Shown: positions 47,360 to 62,922, counted from the stretch's first letter. The stretch: DNA of 64,000 nucleotides from Microbispora sp. NBC_01189 (GCF_036010665.1 NZ_CP108581.1:4631501-4695500); one strand, 5' to 3'. Program-made: numbers and translations. Notes: generated by a model from the letters alone, not told the origin.

Positions 47360-49740
47360 CGCGTAAGGCGCCTCGGGAGGACGTCGGGGACGAGCGGCTG
47401 GAGGTCGGCTCGCCCAAGACCTGGGCGGGCGGGGTCCCGGCGGTCGGCCACGCGTTGGGCACGGCGTACCGCCAGATGGGCGCGGGGCGGACGCTGCTGA
47501 CTCTGCTGCGGGTCAACCAGAAGACCGGCTTCGACTGCCCGGGGTGCGCCTGGCCGGAGGGCGACGGACACCGCAGCCCCGCCGAGTTCTGCGAGAACGG
47601 CGCGAAGGCGGTGGCCGAGGAGGCGACGGTCCGCCGGGTCACCCGGGATTTCTTCGCCGAGCATCCGGTGGACGAGCTTGCCCGGCGCAGCGACTACTGG
47701 CTGGGCCAGCAGGGCAGGCTCACCGAGCCGATGTACAAGCCGGTCGGCTCGGACCATTACGAGCCGATCTCGTGGGAGGACGCCTTCGGCGTCGTCGCGC
47801 GTGAACTGCGCGCGCTCGACCACCCCGATCAGGCCCTCTTCTACACCTCCGGCCGCACATCCAACGAGGCCGCCTTCGCCTACCAGCTCCTCGTCCGCCG
47901 GTTCGGCACCAACAACCTGCCCGACTGCTCCAACATGTGCCACGAGTCGAGCGGCTCGGCGCTGACCGAGACGCTCGGCATCGGCAAGGGCACGGTGCTG
48001 CTCGAGGACCTGCACCGGGCCGACCTGATCTTCGTGGTGGGCCAGAACCCGGGCACCAACCATCCGCGCATGCTCACCGCGCTGGAACGGGCGAAGCGGG
48101 GCGGCGCGCGGATCGTGGCGGTCAACCCGCTGCCGGAGGCCGGGCTGCTGCGGTTCAGGAACCCGCAGAAGGCCTCCGGCCTCGCCGGGACCGGGACGGC
48201 GTTGTCCGACCGGTTCCTGCAGATCCGCCTCGGGGGCGACCTGGCGCTGTTCCAGGCGCTGTCGCTGCTCCTGCTGGAGGCCGAGGACGCCGCGCCCGGC
48301 ACGGTGGTGGACCGCGAGTTCGTCGAGGCGCACACGCACGGCTTCGAGGCCTGGGAGAAGCACGTGCGCGGGCTCGACGGCGCTGGTCCGAACTGGGATG
48401 AGGTGCTGGAGGCGACCGGGCTGACCCGCGCCGAGATCGAGGAGACGGCCCGCGATGTGCTCGCCGCCCGCTCGGTCGTGGTCTGCTGGGCGATGGGCCT
48501 CACCCAGCACCGCAAATCGGTCCCGACGATCAGGGAGATCGTCAACTTCCTGCTGCTGCGCGGCAACGTCGGGCGTCCCGGCGCGGGCGTGTGTCCCGTA
48601 CGCGGGCACTCCAACGTGCAGGGCGACCGGACGATGGGCATCTACGAGAAGCCCAAGCCGGAGTTCCTCGACGCGTTGGAGGAGGAGTTCGGCTTCCCAC
48701 CGCCGCGCGAGCACGGCCACGACACCGTGGAGGCCATCCGGGCCATGCGGGACGGGGACGCCCGGGTGTTCTTCGCCATGGGCGGCAACTTCGTCTCGGC
48801 GACGCCGGACACCGCCGCGACCGAGGCGGCCCTGCGCCGCTGCCGGCTCACCGTGCAGGTGTCGACCAAGCCGAACCGGTCGCACGCCGTGTGCGGCGAG
48901 CAGGCGCTGATCCTGCCCACGCTCGGCCGTACCGAGCGGGACGTCCAGGCCGGTGGCGAGCAGTTCGTCACGGTCGAGGACTCGATGGGCATGGTGCACG
49001 CCTCGCGCGGCCGGCTCCGCCCCGCGTCGGACGCGCTGCTGTCGGAGGTGGCGATCGTGTGCCGGCTGGCCCGCGAGCTGTTCGGTGACGACCCGCACGT
49101 GCCGTGGGCCGAGTTCGAGGCCGGCTACGACGCGATCAGGGAGCGCGTCGAGCGGGTCGTGCCCGGGTTCGACGACTTCAACGCGAGGGTGCGCGAGCCG
49201 GGCGGCTTCGCGCTGCCGAACGCGCCGCGCGACGAGCGCCGCTTCCCCACGGCCACGGGGAAGGCGAACTTCACGGTGAACGCGCTGGAGGTGCTGCGGG
49301 TGCCGCCGGGCCGCCTCCTGCTGCAGACGATCCGCAGCCACGACCAGTACAACACCACGATCTACGGCCTGGACGACCGCTACCGCGGCATCAGGAACGG
49401 GCGGCGGGTGGTCTTCGTCCACGCCGACGACCTGGCCGAGCGCGGGCTCGCGGACGGCGACATGCTGGACATCGTCAGCGAGTGGGCGGACGGCGAGCGG
49501 GTGGCTGAGGGGTTCCGCGCGGTCGCCTATCCGACGGCGCGGGGCTGCTGCGCGGCGTACTTCCCGGAGACGAACGTGCTGGTGCCCCTGGACTCGGTGG
49601 CGGAGACGTCGAACACGCCCACCTCCAAGAGCGTCGTCGTACGGCTGCGCCGAGCGGCGGAAGACGCGCCGGTAGGCGCGGCGGGGGAGACCGTGGGGGA
49701 GACGGCGGGGGAGACGGCTATCCGCCGAGGCGGTGGCTGA
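47356..49740 (+). CDS. FdhF/YdeP-family molybdopterin oxidoreductase
   Basis: A 794-residue molybdenum enzyme. The N-terminal FDCPGCAWPEG region lacks a full four-Cys iron-sulphur motif of classical formate dehydrogenases but matches the YdeP subgroup. Cofactor-binding stretches include YTSGRTSNEAAFAYQL, GQNPGTNHPRML, RPGAGVCPVRGHSNVQGDR and, at the C-terminus, RSHDQYNTTIYGLDDRYRG. In this operon a role in oxidising formate (from formaldehyde released during demethylation) is a reasonable inference, not proven. It overlaps gbcA by GTGA and its 3' end overlaps the convergent IclR gene by 23 bases. The tail carries a GGGGAGAC-type tandem repeat. Confidence 0.88.
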   Translation: MTRKAPREDVGDERLEVGSPKTWAGGVPAVGHALGTAYRQMGAGRTLLTLLRVNQKTGFDCPGCAWPEGDGHRSPAEFCENGAKAVAEEATVRRVTRDFFAEHPVDELARRSDYWLGQQGRLTEPMYKPVGSDHYEPISWEDAFGVVARELRALDHPDQALFYTSGRTSNEAAFAYQLLVRRFGTNNLPDCSNMCHESSGSALTETLGIGKGTVLLEDLHRADLIFVVGQNPGTNHPRMLTALERAKRGGARIVAVNPLPEAGLLRFRNPQKASGLAGTGTALSDRFLQIRLGGDLALFQALSLLLLEAEDAAPGTVVDREFVEAHTHGFEAWEKHVRGLDGAGPNWDEVLEATGLTRAEIEETARDVLAARSVVVCWAMGLTQHRKSVPTIREIVNFLLLRGNVGRPGAGVCPVRGHSNVQGDRTMGIYEKPKPEFLDALEEEFGFPPPREHGHDTVEAIRAMRDGDARVFFAMGGNFVSATPDTAATEAALRRCRLTVQVSTKPNRSHAVCGEQALILPTLGRTERDVQAGGEQFVTVEDSMGMVHASRGRLRPASDALLSEVAIVCRLARELFGDDPHVPWAEFEAGYDAIRERVERVVPGFDDFNARVREPGGFALPNAPRDERRFPTATGKANFTVNALEVLRVPPGRLLLQTIRSHDQYNTTIYGLDDRYRGIRNGRRVVFVHADDLAERGLADGDMLDIVSEWADGERVAEGFRAVAYPTARGCCAAYFPETNVLVPLDSVAETSNTPTSKSVVVRLRRAAEDAPVGAAGETVGETAGETAIRRGGG

Positions 49741-50560
49741 TCTCCCCTGCTCCCTTGACCAGGACGGGCGCCAGTTCGCGCATGCGCTTCTCGCTGAACC
49801 GGTAGGCGGGCCCGGACGCGCTGACCGCAGCCACGACCTCGCCGCGGAACGAGCGCACCGGGGCGGCGATCGCGTTCAGGCCCACCTCCAGCTCCTCCAG
49901 CGAAAGGGCGTAGCCGTGCTCGCGCACCCCGGCCAGCTCGCGTTCGAGGGCCTCCACGGAGGTCACGGTGCCGGGCGTGTAGCGCTCCAGGCCGGCCGCG
50001 CGCAGCAGGTCCTCGCGGTGCCGCCGGTCGAGGTGGGCCAGCAGGACCTTCCCGCTCGACGTCGCGTGCAGGGGCGTGAGCTGGCCCACCCAGTTGTGCG
50101 CGGTGACGGCGGCGGGCCCGCGCACCTGGTCGAGGTTGACCGCGTGGTGCGACCGCAGGACGGCGACGTTCACCGTCTCGCCGATCTCCTCGGCGAGTCG
50201 GCGGCAGACGGGCCTGCTGCGCTGTGTCACATCCATCCGCATGTCCATCCGCATGGAGACGCTGTCGGCGAGGCGGACGAGGCCGAAGCCGAGGCGATAC
50301 TTGCCGCGGTCCTCGGCCTGCTCGACCAGCCCGCGCGCCTCCAGCGCGCCGAGCAGGCGGAACGCGGTCGACTTGTGCACCTCGATCTCGGCCGCGAGCT
50401 CGGTGACCCCGGCCTCCCCGCGCCTGGCGAGGATCTCCATGATGCTGACCGCCCGGTCCACGGACTGCACGCCGCCGCCGGAGGCCTCGGGCCTGGCGGC
50501 GGAAGCGTCGTTGCTCACAGCCGAGACTGTAGCGCTTCGCCCGGAACGGCCCGCGATCAT
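49718..50560 (-). CDS. IclR-family transcriptional regulator
   Basis: A 280-residue regulator: N-terminal winged helix-turn-helix (VQSVDRAVSIMEILARRGEAGVTELAAEIEVHKSTAFRLLGALEARGLVEQ) and a C-terminal effector domain (LHATSSGKVLLAHL, GYALSLEELEVGLNAIAAPV). It is divergent from betA with only 72 bases between, and faces the oxygenase genes, so it probably controls the choline/betaine genes in response to a pathway compound. The ATG at 50560 lacks a clear ribosome site, as does an internal GTG about 15 codons later; the true start is uncertain. Confidence 0.9.
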   Translation of the reverse strand: MIAGRSGRSATVSAVSNDASAARPEASGGGVQSVDRAVSIMEILARRGEAGVTELAAEIEVHKSTAFRLLGALEARGLVEQAEDRGKYRLGFGLVRLADSVSMRMDMRMDVTQRSRPVCRRLAEEIGETVNVAVLRSHHAVNLDQVRGPAAVTAHNWVGQLTPLHATSSGKVLLAHLDRRHREDLLRAAGLERYTPGTVTSVEALERELAGVREHGYALSLEELEVGLNAIAAPVRSFRGEVVAAVSASGPAYRFSEKRMRELAPVLVKGAGEISHRLGG

Positions 50561-50632
50561 GACGATACGATTTGCACGAAACCTCCCCTTTTAGTCGGTC
50601 CCCGTACCGGACGTGAATGAGACGAGAGCAGA

Positions 50633-52297
50633 TTGACCGCACAACTGACCGCTCAGCAGTACGACTTCGTCATCGTCGGTGGCGGTTCGGCGGGCAGCGC
50701 GCTGGCCAACCGGCTGTCGGCAGACCCGTCCACCCGGGTGCTGGTCCTGGAGGCGGGCCGTCCCGACCACCTCTGGGACGTGTTCATTCACATGCCCGCC
50801 GCGCTGACCTTCCCGATCGGCAGCCGCTTCTACGACTGGAAGTACGAGTCGGAGCCCGAGCCGTTCATGCACGGCCGCCGGATCTACCACGCCAGGGGGA
50901 AGGTGCTCGGCGGGTCGAGCAGCATCAACGGCATGATCTTCCAGCGGGGCAACCCGATGGACTACGAGCGCTGGGGCGCCGATCCCGGGATGAAGAACTG
51001 GGACTACGCGCACTGCCTGCCCTACTTCAGGCGGATGGAGAACTGCCTCGCGGCGGACCCGGACGACCCGCGGCGCGGGCACGACGGGCCGCTCGTGCTG
51101 GAGCGCGGACCGGCGGCGAGCCCGCTGTTCCCGGCCTTCTTCGAGGCCGTACAGCAGGCGGGCCACCCGCTCACCGACGACGTGAACGGCTACCGCCAGG
51201 AGGGCTTCGCCCGCTTCGACCGCAACATCCGGCGCGGCCGCCGTCTGTCGGCCGCCCGCGCCTACCTCCACCCGGTGCGGAAGCGGCCGAACCTGGAGAT
51301 CAGGACCCGGGCGTATGTCACCAGGATCGTCTTCGAGGGCAGGCGGGCGGTCGGCGTCGAGTGCGACGGGCGCGTCATCCGCGCGGGCGAGGTCGTCCTG
51401 TGCGGCGGCGCGGTCAACACCCCGCAACTGCTCCAGCTCTCGGGTGTGGGGAACGCCGCCGAACTGCGGGCCCTCGGCGTGGAGGTGGTCCACGACCTGC
51501 CCGGCGTGGGGGAGAACCTCCAGGACCACCTGGAGGTCTACGTCCAGCACGCCTGCACGCGGCCGGTGTCCATGCAGCCGTACCTCAAGTGGCGGCACCG
51601 GCCGTGGATCGGCGCGCAGTGGCTGTTCCTGCGCTCCGGGCCGGGCGCGACCAACCACTTCGAGGCGGGCGGCTTCGTGCGGAGCAACGACGACGTCGCC
51701 TACCCGAACCTGATGTTCCACTTCCTGCCGATCGCGGTGCGCTACGACGGCAGCTCCCCGGCCGGCGGGCACGGCTACCAGGTGCACGTCGGGCCGATGT
51801 ACTCCGACGCGCGCGGCAGCGTCAAGATCAGGAGCGCCGACCCGGGGGTGAAGCCCGCCCTGCGGTTCAACTACCTGTCCACCGAGCAGGACCGGCGCGA
51901 GTGGGTCGAGGCCATCAGGGTCACCCGCGAGATCCTGGGCCAGCCGGCCCTCCAGGAGTTCAGCGCCGGCGAGATCTCTCCCGGGCCGTCGGTCGCGACG
52001 GACGAGCAGATCCTCGACTGGGTCGCCAGGGACGGTGAGACGGCCCTGCATCCCTCCTGCACCGCGAAGATGGGCGTGGACGAGATGTCGGTGGTGGACC
52101 CCGACACAATGCGCGTGCACGGCCTGGAGGGCCTTCGCGTGGTGGACGCCTCGGTCATGCCGTACGTCACGAACGGCAACATCTACGCCCCGGTGATGAT
52201 GGTCGCGGAGAAGGCGGCCGACCTGATCCTCGGCAACACCCCCCTCCCGCCCGCCGAGGCCGATTTCTACCGTCACACGCCAGGGATCACGCCTTGA
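50633..52297 (+). CDS. betA: GMC oxidoreductase, choline dehydrogenase type
   Basis: A 554-residue GMC-family flavoenzyme. The FAD motif [15 protein letters not shown] is at the start, GMC signature 1 at [14 protein letters not shown] and signature 2 at [15 protein letters not shown]. The C-terminal His/Asn region is [10 protein letters not shown] and [17 protein letters not shown]. BetA oxidises choline to betaine aldehyde, and the next gene encodes the aldehyde dehydrogenase. The start is TTG at 50633 (GAGA upstream); no ATG or GTG fits the alignment better. Confidence 0.92.
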   Translation: MTAQLTAQQYDFVIVGGGSAGSALANRLSADPSTRVLVLEAGRPDHLWDVFIHMPAALTFPIGSRFYDWKYESEPEPFMHGRRIYHARGKVLGGSSSINGMIFQRGNPMDYERWGADPGMKNWDYAHCLPYFRRMENCLAADPDDPRRGHDGPLVLERGPAASPLFPAFFEAVQQAGHPLTDDVNGYRQEGFARFDRNIRRGRRLSAARAYLHPVRKRPNLEIRTRAYVTRIVFEGRRAVGVECDGRVIRAGEVVLCGGAVNTPQLLQLSGVGNAAELRALGVEVVHDLPGVGENLQDHLEVYVQHACTRPVSMQPYLKWRHRPWIGAQWLFLRSGPGATNHFEAGGFVRSNDDVAYPNLMFHFLPIAVRYDGSSPAGGHGYQVHVGPMYSDARGSVKIRSADPGVKPALRFNYLSTEQDRREWVEAIRVTREILGQPALQEFSAGEISPGPSVATDEQILDWVARDGETALHPSCTAKMGVDEMSVVDPDTMRVHGLEGLRVVDASVMPYVTNGNIYAPVMMVAEKAADLILGNTPLPPAEADFYRHTPGITP

Positions 52298-52344
52298 CGG
52301 GGCCCACGTCTGGGACGGATTCTGTTCCTCGATAAGCAAACAGG

Positions 52345-52357
52345 TGCGTATTACGCA
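52345..52357. promoter_or_regulatory. Inverted repeat TGCGTA-T-TACGCA before betB
   Basis: A perfect 6-base inverted repeat around one base, 27 bases before the betB start, in an 86-base gap with raised AT content. Size and symmetry suit an operator, possibly of the IclR regulator nearby. I found no clear second copy at the betA or ferredoxin promoter. Confidence 0.45.
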
Positions 52358-52383
52358 ACGAGTGTGATCGGAAGGCGCTGCCC

Positions 52384-53874
52384 GTGGCGGACCTCTTCAT
52401 CGGTGGCGCCTGGACCGACGCCGTCGCAGGCGGACGCCGTACGATCCGATGCCCGGCCGACGGCTCGGTCGTCGCGACCGTCGCGGAGGCCACCCGCGCC
52501 GACACCGAGGCCGCGATCGCGGCGGCGCGGCACGCGTTCGACACGGGCCCCTGGCCGCGTACGCCCGCGAACGAGCGCGGACGGCTGCTCCTGCGGACGG
52601 CCGATCTGATCGAGCGCGACAGGGCGGCGATCGCGCGGGCCGAGTCGCTCGACACGGGCAAGCGGCTCGCCGAGAGCGAGTACGACGTGGACGACGTCGT
52701 CCGGTGCTTCCGCTACTTCGGCGGCATCGCCGGCACGGACGCGGGCCGGGTGATCGACACCGGCAGGGACGACGCGGTCAGCCGGGTGGTCTACGAGCCG
52801 ATCGGCGTGTGCGGGCTCATCACCCCCTGGAACTACCCCCTGCTGCAGACCTCCTGGAAGGTCGCGCCCGCCCTCGCGGCGGGCGACACCTTCGTGCTGA
52901 AGCCGAGTGAGCTCACCCCCGGCACGGCCGTCCTGCTGATGCGGCTGCTGGAGGAGGCGGGCCTGCCCCCAGGCGTGGCCAACCTCGTGCTCGGCGCGGG
53001 TCCCGAGGCCGGGGCGCCGCTCGCCGAGCACCCGGACGTCGACATGGTGTCGTTCACCGGCGGCCTCGCGACCGGGCGGCGGGTGATGGCCTCGGCCGCC
53101 GCGACCGTGAAACGGGTCGCGTTGGAGCTCGGCGGCAAGAACCCCAACATCGTCTTCGCCGACGCCGACTTCGAGACGGCGGTCGACTTCGCGCTGACCG
53201 CGGTCTTCCTGCACTCCGGGCAGGTCTGCTCGGCCGGCGCCCGCCTGCTGGTGGAGGACCCGATCCACGACGCGTTCGTGGCCGAGGTCGCCCGCCGGGC
53301 CGGGGACATCCGGCTGGGCGGGCCGTTCGACCCCGAGGCGGAGACCGGCCCGCTGATCTCCGCCGCGCACCTGGCCAAGGTCGAGGCGTACGTCGAGGCC
53401 GGTCTCGCCGAGGGCGCGAAGCTCCGCTGCGGCGGTCGGCGGCCGGACGAGCCGGAGCTGGCCGGCGGGTTCTACTACCGGCCCACCGTGCTCGACGGAT
53501 GTCACCGCGAGATGCGCGTCGTCAGGGAGGAGTCGTTCGGGCCGGTCCTGACCGTGGAGCGCTTCTCCGGCGAGGACGAGGCGGTCGCCCTGGGCAACGA
53601 CACCGACTACGGCCTCGCGGGCGCCGTGTGGACGCGGGACGCGGGCCGGGCGCAGCGGGTGGCCGCCCGGCTGCGGCACGGGACGGTGTGGATCAACGAC
53701 TACCACCCGTACGTGCCGCAGGCGGAGTGGGGCGGGTTCAAGCAGTCCGGGGTCGGCCGCGAGCTCGGCCCCACGGGCCTGGACGAGTACCGCGAGATCA
53801 AGCACGTGTGGCAGAACACCGATCCCCGTCCCCAGCACTGGTTCAGGCCGCGCGACGCCGGCCGAGGAGCGTGA
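52384..53874 (+). CDS. betB: Betaine aldehyde dehydrogenase
   Basis: A 496-residue NAD(P)-dependent aldehyde dehydrogenase. Catalytic Glu248 is in LELGGKNP and the nucleophile Cys282 in GQVCSAG; their 34-residue spacing is that of BADH enzymes. [22 protein letters not shown] is the cofactor-binding region, FTGG the phosphate turn. It converts betaine aldehyde to glycine betaine, the next substrate in the pathway encoded here. The GTG start at 52384 follows an AGGCG-type site. Downstream the operon is interrupted by a tnpB element. Confidence 0.92.
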   Translation: MADLFIGGAWTDAVAGGRRTIRCPADGSVVATVAEATRADTEAAIAAARHAFDTGPWPRTPANERGRLLLRTADLIERDRAAIARAESLDTGKRLAESEYDVDDVVRCFRYFGGIAGTDAGRVIDTGRDDAVSRVVYEPIGVCGLITPWNYPLLQTSWKVAPALAAGDTFVLKPSELTPGTAVLLMRLLEEAGLPPGVANLVLGAGPEAGAPLAEHPDVDMVSFTGGLATGRRVMASAAATVKRVALELGGKNPNIVFADADFETAVDFALTAVFLHSGQVCSAGARLLVEDPIHDAFVAEVARRAGDIRLGGPFDPEAETGPLISAAHLAKVEAYVEAGLAEGAKLRCGGRRPDEPELAGGFYYRPTVLDGCHREMRVVREESFGPVLTVERFSGEDEAVALGNDTDYGLAGAVWTRDAGRAQRVAARLRHGTVWINDYHPYVPQAEWGGFKQSGVGRELGPTGLDEYREIKHVWQNTDPRPQHWFRPRDAGRGA

Positions 53875-53885
53875 ACGTGACTCCT

Positions 53886-53905
53886 CCGCTCCCTGGAGGG
53901 AGCGG
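53886..53905. repeat. Hairpin at right end of tnpB element
   Basis: Perfect 9-base arms CCGCTCCCT and AGGGAGCGG separated by GG, 8 bases from the tnpB stop. Likely the right-end secondary structure of an IS200/IS605-group element. Confidence 0.6.
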
Positions 53906-53912
53906 CTTCTCG

Positions 53913-58971
<5,059 letters not shown>

Positions 58972-58980
<9 letters not shown>

Positions 58981-59025
58981 CTCGGCCCACTGACGCCGCC
59001 CACTGACTCGCCGCCGCCCACTGAC
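58972..59025 (+). repeat. Four copies of GCCCACTGAC between soxB and soxD
   Basis: GCCCACTGAC is found at 58972, 58985, 58998 and 59016. The first copy includes the soxB stop (GCC CAC TGA); the others are non-coding duplications of it with 13, 13 and 18-base steps. Confidence 0.85.
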
Positions 59026-59038
59026 TTCCGGAGTGCCG

Positions 59039-59317
59039 ATGCTGCTGATCTCCTGCCCGTGGTGCGGACCGCGGGACGAGGCCGAGTTCCACTACGGAGG
59101 GCAGGCGCACGTCGCCCATCCGGAGGACCCGGCCGCCCTCTCCGACGAGGAGTGGGCCCGCTACCTGTTCTTCCGCGACAACCCCAAGGGCCTGTTCGCG
59201 GAGCGGTGGAGCCACACGGCCGGGTGCCGCCGCTGGTTCAACATCGTACGGGACACCGCCACCAACGAGATCCACGCCGTCTACCGGGTGGGCGAGCCGA
59301 GGCCGGTGATCACATGA
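59039..59317 (+). CDS. soxD: Sarcosine oxidase delta subunit
   Basis: A 92-residue zinc-binding small subunit. The ISCPWCGPRDEAEFHYGGQAH opening and AGCRRWFNIVRDTATNEI end are typical of SoxD; Cys-x-x-Cys plus His and Cys residues would hold zinc. GGAG lies five bases before the ATG at 59039, so I prefer it to the GTG at 59033. The stop overlaps the soxA start (ATGA). Confidence 0.93.
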   Translation: MLLISCPWCGPRDEAEFHYGGQAHVAHPEDPAALSDEEWARYLFFRDNPKGLFAERWSHTAGCRRWFNIVRDTATNEIHAVYRVGEPRPVIT

Positions 59318-62208
59318 GCGCTCAGCCGTACCGCCGCGCGGGCGTGACCGGGGAGGTCCTGCGGTTCCGGTTCGACGGCCGCGACCTCGAAGGACTGGCG
59401 GGCGACACGCTCGCGTCGGCGCTGCTGGCGGGCGGCGTGCGCACGGTCGCGACCAGCGTCAGGCTCGGCCGCCCGCGCGGCGTCTACGCCGCGGGCTGCG
59501 AGGAGCCCAACGCGGTCGTCCAGATCGAGGAGCCGTTCCCCGAGCCCATGCTCACGGCCACGTCCGTCGAGTTGTACGACGGCCTGGTCGCCACCGGGCT
59601 CCCCGGGCGGGGCAGGCTGGCCGACCGGCCCGACCCGGCGCGCTACGACGCCGTCCACGCGCACTGCGACGTGCTCGTGGTCGGCGCGGGACCGGCCGGC
59701 CTCGCCGCCGCGCGCGTGGCCGCGCGGGCCGGCGCGCGGGTGATCCTCGCCGACGAGCGGCCCGAGCCGGGCGGCAGCCTGCTCGGCACGGCCGAGACGG
59801 TGGACGGCGGGCCGGGCCGCGCGTGGGCGGCCGCCGAGATCGCCGCGCTGGCCGCCCTGCCGGAGACGCGCGTGCTGCGCCGCACCACCGTCATCGGCCA
59901 CTACGACGACAACCACGTCGTCGCGGTCGAGCGGCGGACCAATCACCTCGGCGCGGCGGCCCCGCCCGGCGTGGCGCGCGAGCGCGTCTGGCGGATCCGC
60001 GCGAAGCGGGTGGTGCTGGCGACCGGCGGGCACGAGCGGTTCGTCGCCTTCGCCGGGAACGACCTGCCCGGCGTCATGCTGGCCGGCGCCGCCCGCACTT
60101 ACGTCAACCGGTACGGCGTGCTGCCCGGCCGCCGGGCGGTCGTGTTCACCACCAACGACACCGCCTACGCGGCGGCGCTCGACCTCGCTGACGCCGGGAT
60201 CGAGATCGCCGCCGTCGCCGACGTACGGCGGGAACCGGGCAGTGCGTCGGCGGACTGGGTGTGGGCGGACCGGTGCGCGGAACGCGGCATCGAGGTCCTC
60301 ACCGGGCACGTGGTGACGGCGGCGAAGGGCGAGGGCGAGGTCACCGCGGTCGAGATCGCCGCGCGTGTGGGTGGCGGGGCCCGGGAGGTCGCCGCCGACC
60401 TGCTGCTCGTGTCCGGCGGGTGGACGCCGGTGGTACACCTGTTCAGCCAGGCCGGGGGCACGCTGCGGTACGACGAGGGGCTGGGCGCGTTCACGCCGGG
60501 GGAGACCCGCCAGGCGGCCGAGGCCGCGGGGTTCGCGGCCGGCGTGACGACGCTGCGCGACTGCCTGGCGGACGGCGCCGAGGCGGGCCGCCGCGCGCTT
60601 GCCGCCCTCGGGTTCGATGCGCCTGGGATTACTGGGCCGGTGGCGGAGGAGGAGCCCGCCGCCGCGCCCGCCGAGCACCTGTGGCTGGTGGAGTCGGGCG
60701 ACTACGGCACCCACTTCGTGGACCTGCAGCGTGACGTGACGGTGGCGGAGGTGCTGCGCGCGACCGGTGCGGGCCTCACCTCGGTCGAGCACGTCAAGCG
60801 CTACACCACCGCGGGCACGGCCCACGACCAGGGCAGGACCTCCGGGCCGCTGACCGGCGGCGTCGTGGCGCACGCGCTCGGCGTCGACGTCGCGGCGCTC
60901 GGGACGACGACGTTCCGCGCGCCGTACACGCCGGTCTCGTTCGCCGCGCTCGCGGGCCGCGACCGGGGTCCCCTGCACGACCCGGTCCGGATGACGCCCA
61001 TGCACGAGTGGCACGTGGCGCGCGGCGCGTTCTTCGAGAACGTCGGGCAGTGGAAGCGGCCCTGGTACTACCCCCGGCCAGGTGAGGGCATGGAGGCCGC
61101 CGTCCTGCGCGAGTGCGCCGCCGTACGGGAGGGCGCGGGCGCGATGGACGCCTCCACCCTCGGGAAGATCGACGTGATCGGCCCCGACGCGGGAGTGTTC
61201 CTGGACCGGCTCTATACGAACATGATGAGCACGCTCAAGGTCGGGTCCATCCGCTACGGCGTGATGTGCCGCCCCGACGGCATGGTCTTCGACGACGGCA
61301 CCGCCATTCGCCTGGCCGGCGACCACTACCTCGTCACCACGACCACCGGCAACGCGGCGGCGGTGCTCGACTGGATGGAGGAGTGGCTGCAGACCGAGTG
61401 GCCGGATCTGCGGGTCCGCTGCACCTCGGTCACCGAGCAGTGGGCGACGGTCGCGCTCGCCGGGCCGCGCTCCCGCGAGGTGCTCGCCGCCCTCGCCCCC
61501 GGCCTCGCCGTCGGCAAGGACGACTTCCCCTTCATGACCTGGCGGGACGCCGAGGTCGCCGGGATCGAGGCGCGGGTCTGCCGGATCAGCTTCTCGGGCG
61601 AGCTCGCCTACGAGATCAACGTCTCGTCCTGGCACGGGCTCGCCCTGTGGGCGGCGGTCATGGCGTCCGGCGAGGTCACGCCGTACGGCACCGAGACCAT
61701 GCACGTGCTGCGGGCGGAGAAGGGGTATCCCATCGTCGGCCAGGACACCGACGGCACGGTCACCCCGCAGGACCTCGGCATGGAGTGGATCGTCTCGAAG
61801 AAGAAGGCCGACTTCGTCGGCAGGCGGTCGTACGCGCGGGCGGACGCGTCCCGGCCCGACCGCAGGCACCTGGTGGGCCTGCTGCCGGAGGACCCCGGCG
61901 TGCTGCTGCCCGAGGGCGCGCACCTCGTTTCCGCCTCTGTGGCGGCCCCGGCCCTGCCCACTGCCCTGCCCACTGCTCCGCTCGCTGCTCTGCCCGCGCT
62001 GCCTGCGCCGCAGGTGCCGGCGCTCGGCTTCGTGACCTCCAGCTATCGCAGCGCCGCGCTCGGCCGGACGTTCGCGCTCGCGCTGGTCAGCGGCGGGCGC
62101 GGGCGCGTCGGCGAGCGGTTGTACGCGCCGGTCGGGGACGACCTGGTGCCCGTGACCGTGACCTCCCATGTCCTGTACGATCCGGAAGGAGCCCGCCGTG
62201 ACGGCTGA
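59314..62208 (+). CDS. soxA: Sarcosine oxidase alpha subunit
   Basis: A 964-residue subunit. Order: a ferredoxin-like segment (about 10-90; RFRFDGRDLEGLAGDTLASALLAGG), a NAD-binding/FAD-like Rossmann part (VVGAGPAGLAAARVA near 130), a central linker, and a GcvT-like folate-binding half (from about 570; DASTLGKIDVIGPDAGVFL, GELAYEINV). It completes the heterotetramer that turns sarcosine into glycine and gives the methyl group to tetrahydrofolate. A short CTGCCCACTGCC-type in-frame repeat (61950-62010) encodes an Ala/Leu/Pro stretch. It overlaps soxG by 11 bases. Confidence 0.95.
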   Translation: MSAQPYRRAGVTGEVLRFRFDGRDLEGLAGDTLASALLAGGVRTVATSVRLGRPRGVYAAGCEEPNAVVQIEEPFPEPMLTATSVELYDGLVATGLPGRGRLADRPDPARYDAVHAHCDVLVVGAGPAGLAAARVAARAGARVILADERPEPGGSLLGTAETVDGGPGRAWAAAEIAALAALPETRVLRRTTVIGHYDDNHVVAVERRTNHLGAAAPPGVARERVWRIRAKRVVLATGGHERFVAFAGNDLPGVMLAGAARTYVNRYGVLPGRRAVVFTTNDTAYAAALDLADAGIEIAAVADVRREPGSASADWVWADRCAERGIEVLTGHVVTAAKGEGEVTAVEIAARVGGGAREVAADLLLVSGGWTPVVHLFSQAGGTLRYDEGLGAFTPGETRQAAEAAGFAAGVTTLRDCLADGAEAGRRALAALGFDAPGITGPVAEEEPAAAPAEHLWLVESGDYGTHFVDLQRDVTVAEVLRATGAGLTSVEHVKRYTTAGTAHDQGRTSGPLTGGVVAHALGVDVAALGTTTFRAPYTPVSFAALAGRDRGPLHDPVRMTPMHEWHVARGAFFENVGQWKRPWYYPRPGEGMEAAVLRECAAVREGAGAMDASTLGKIDVIGPDAGVFLDRLYTNMMSTLKVGSIRYGVMCRPDGMVFDDGTAIRLAGDHYLVTTTTGNAAAVLDWMEEWLQTEWPDLRVRCTSVTEQWATVALAGPRSREVLAALAPGLAVGKDDFPFMTWRDAEVAGIEARVCRISFSGELAYEINVSSWHGLALWAAVMASGEVTPYGTETMHVLRAEKGYPIVGQDTDGTVTPQDLGMEWIVSKKKADFVGRRSYARADASRPDRRHLVGLLPEDPGVLLPEGAHLVSASVAAPALPTALPTAPLAALPALPAPQVPALGFVTSSYRSAALGRTFALALVSGGRGRVGERLYAPVGDDLVPVTVTSHVLYDPEGARRDG

Positions 62209-62848
62209 GTCCATAGCTGGTTCTGTAGCTGGTTCCGTAGTTGGCTCTGTGGCTGATGCCGTGGTCGGGCGCGGGAGTCCGGCGGCGGCGTACGCGGACA
62301 GGTTCGCGGCGGCGAGCGCGGGCGGCGCGATCCGCCTGGCGGAGATCCCCTTCCTCACGCACCTGAACGTCCGGGCCGACCCCGCAGGCCCGGCGGCGGA
62401 GCGGATCGGGACTGCCCTCGCCGTGCCGCTGCCGGTGGAGCCCGGTGCCGTGACCGAGGGCAGAGGTTTGACCGTGCTGTGGCTCGGGCCGGACGAGTGG
62501 CTGGTCGTCGGTCCGGACGGCGCCGCGCGGGAGCTCCGTGAGCGGATCCGGGACGCGGCGGCCGGCGAGCACGTCTCGGTCGTGGACGTGTCGGCCCAGC
62601 GCACGACCCTTGTCGTGGCCGGGGAGCGTGCGCGGGACGTGCTGGCGCACGGCTGCGCTCTCGACCTGCACCCCCGGGAGTTCGGCCCGGGCCGGTGCGC
62701 GCAGACCCTGCTGGCCAGAACCGGGGTCGTCCTGGTCACGAGGGAGGACGGCTTCTGGGTGCTCGTCCGCTCCTCTTTCGCGGCGTACGCGGCGGAGTGG
62801 CTGCTCGACGCTGCTGTCGAGTACACGGCCGCCGAGTACCGGGGGTGA
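62198..62848 (+). CDS. soxG: Sarcosine oxidase gamma subunit
   Basis: A 216-residue GcvT-related subunit of sarcosine oxidase (RLAEIPFLTHLNVRADP, LWLGPDEWLVVGPDG, VDVSAQRTTLVVAG, LHPREFGPGRCAQTLLA). GGAAGGAG stands seven bases before the GTG at 62198. The first 30 residues are made of an S-V-A-G-S-V-V-G-type repeat from a GTAGCTGGTTCC-like tandem repeat, not usual for SoxG; the conserved part starts at about residue 33. Last gene of the choline-to-glycine set. Confidence 0.9.
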   Translation: MTAESIAGSVAGSVVGSVADAVVGRGSPAAAYADRFAAASAGGAIRLAEIPFLTHLNVRADPAGPAAERIGTALAVPLPVEPGAVTEGRGLTVLWLGPDEWLVVGPDGAARELRERIRDAAAGEHVSVVDVSAQRTTLVVAGERARDVLAHGCALDLHPREFGPGRCAQTLLARTGVVLVTREDGFWVLVRSSFAAYAAEWLLDAAVEYTAAEYRG

Positions 62849-62922
62849 AAGGCGGCTTCGCGGCGTGACGTACCATCGAGGGCGCTCGTGAGGAGGCCGC
62901 TTTCGAACCCCGGTGGGAGACC

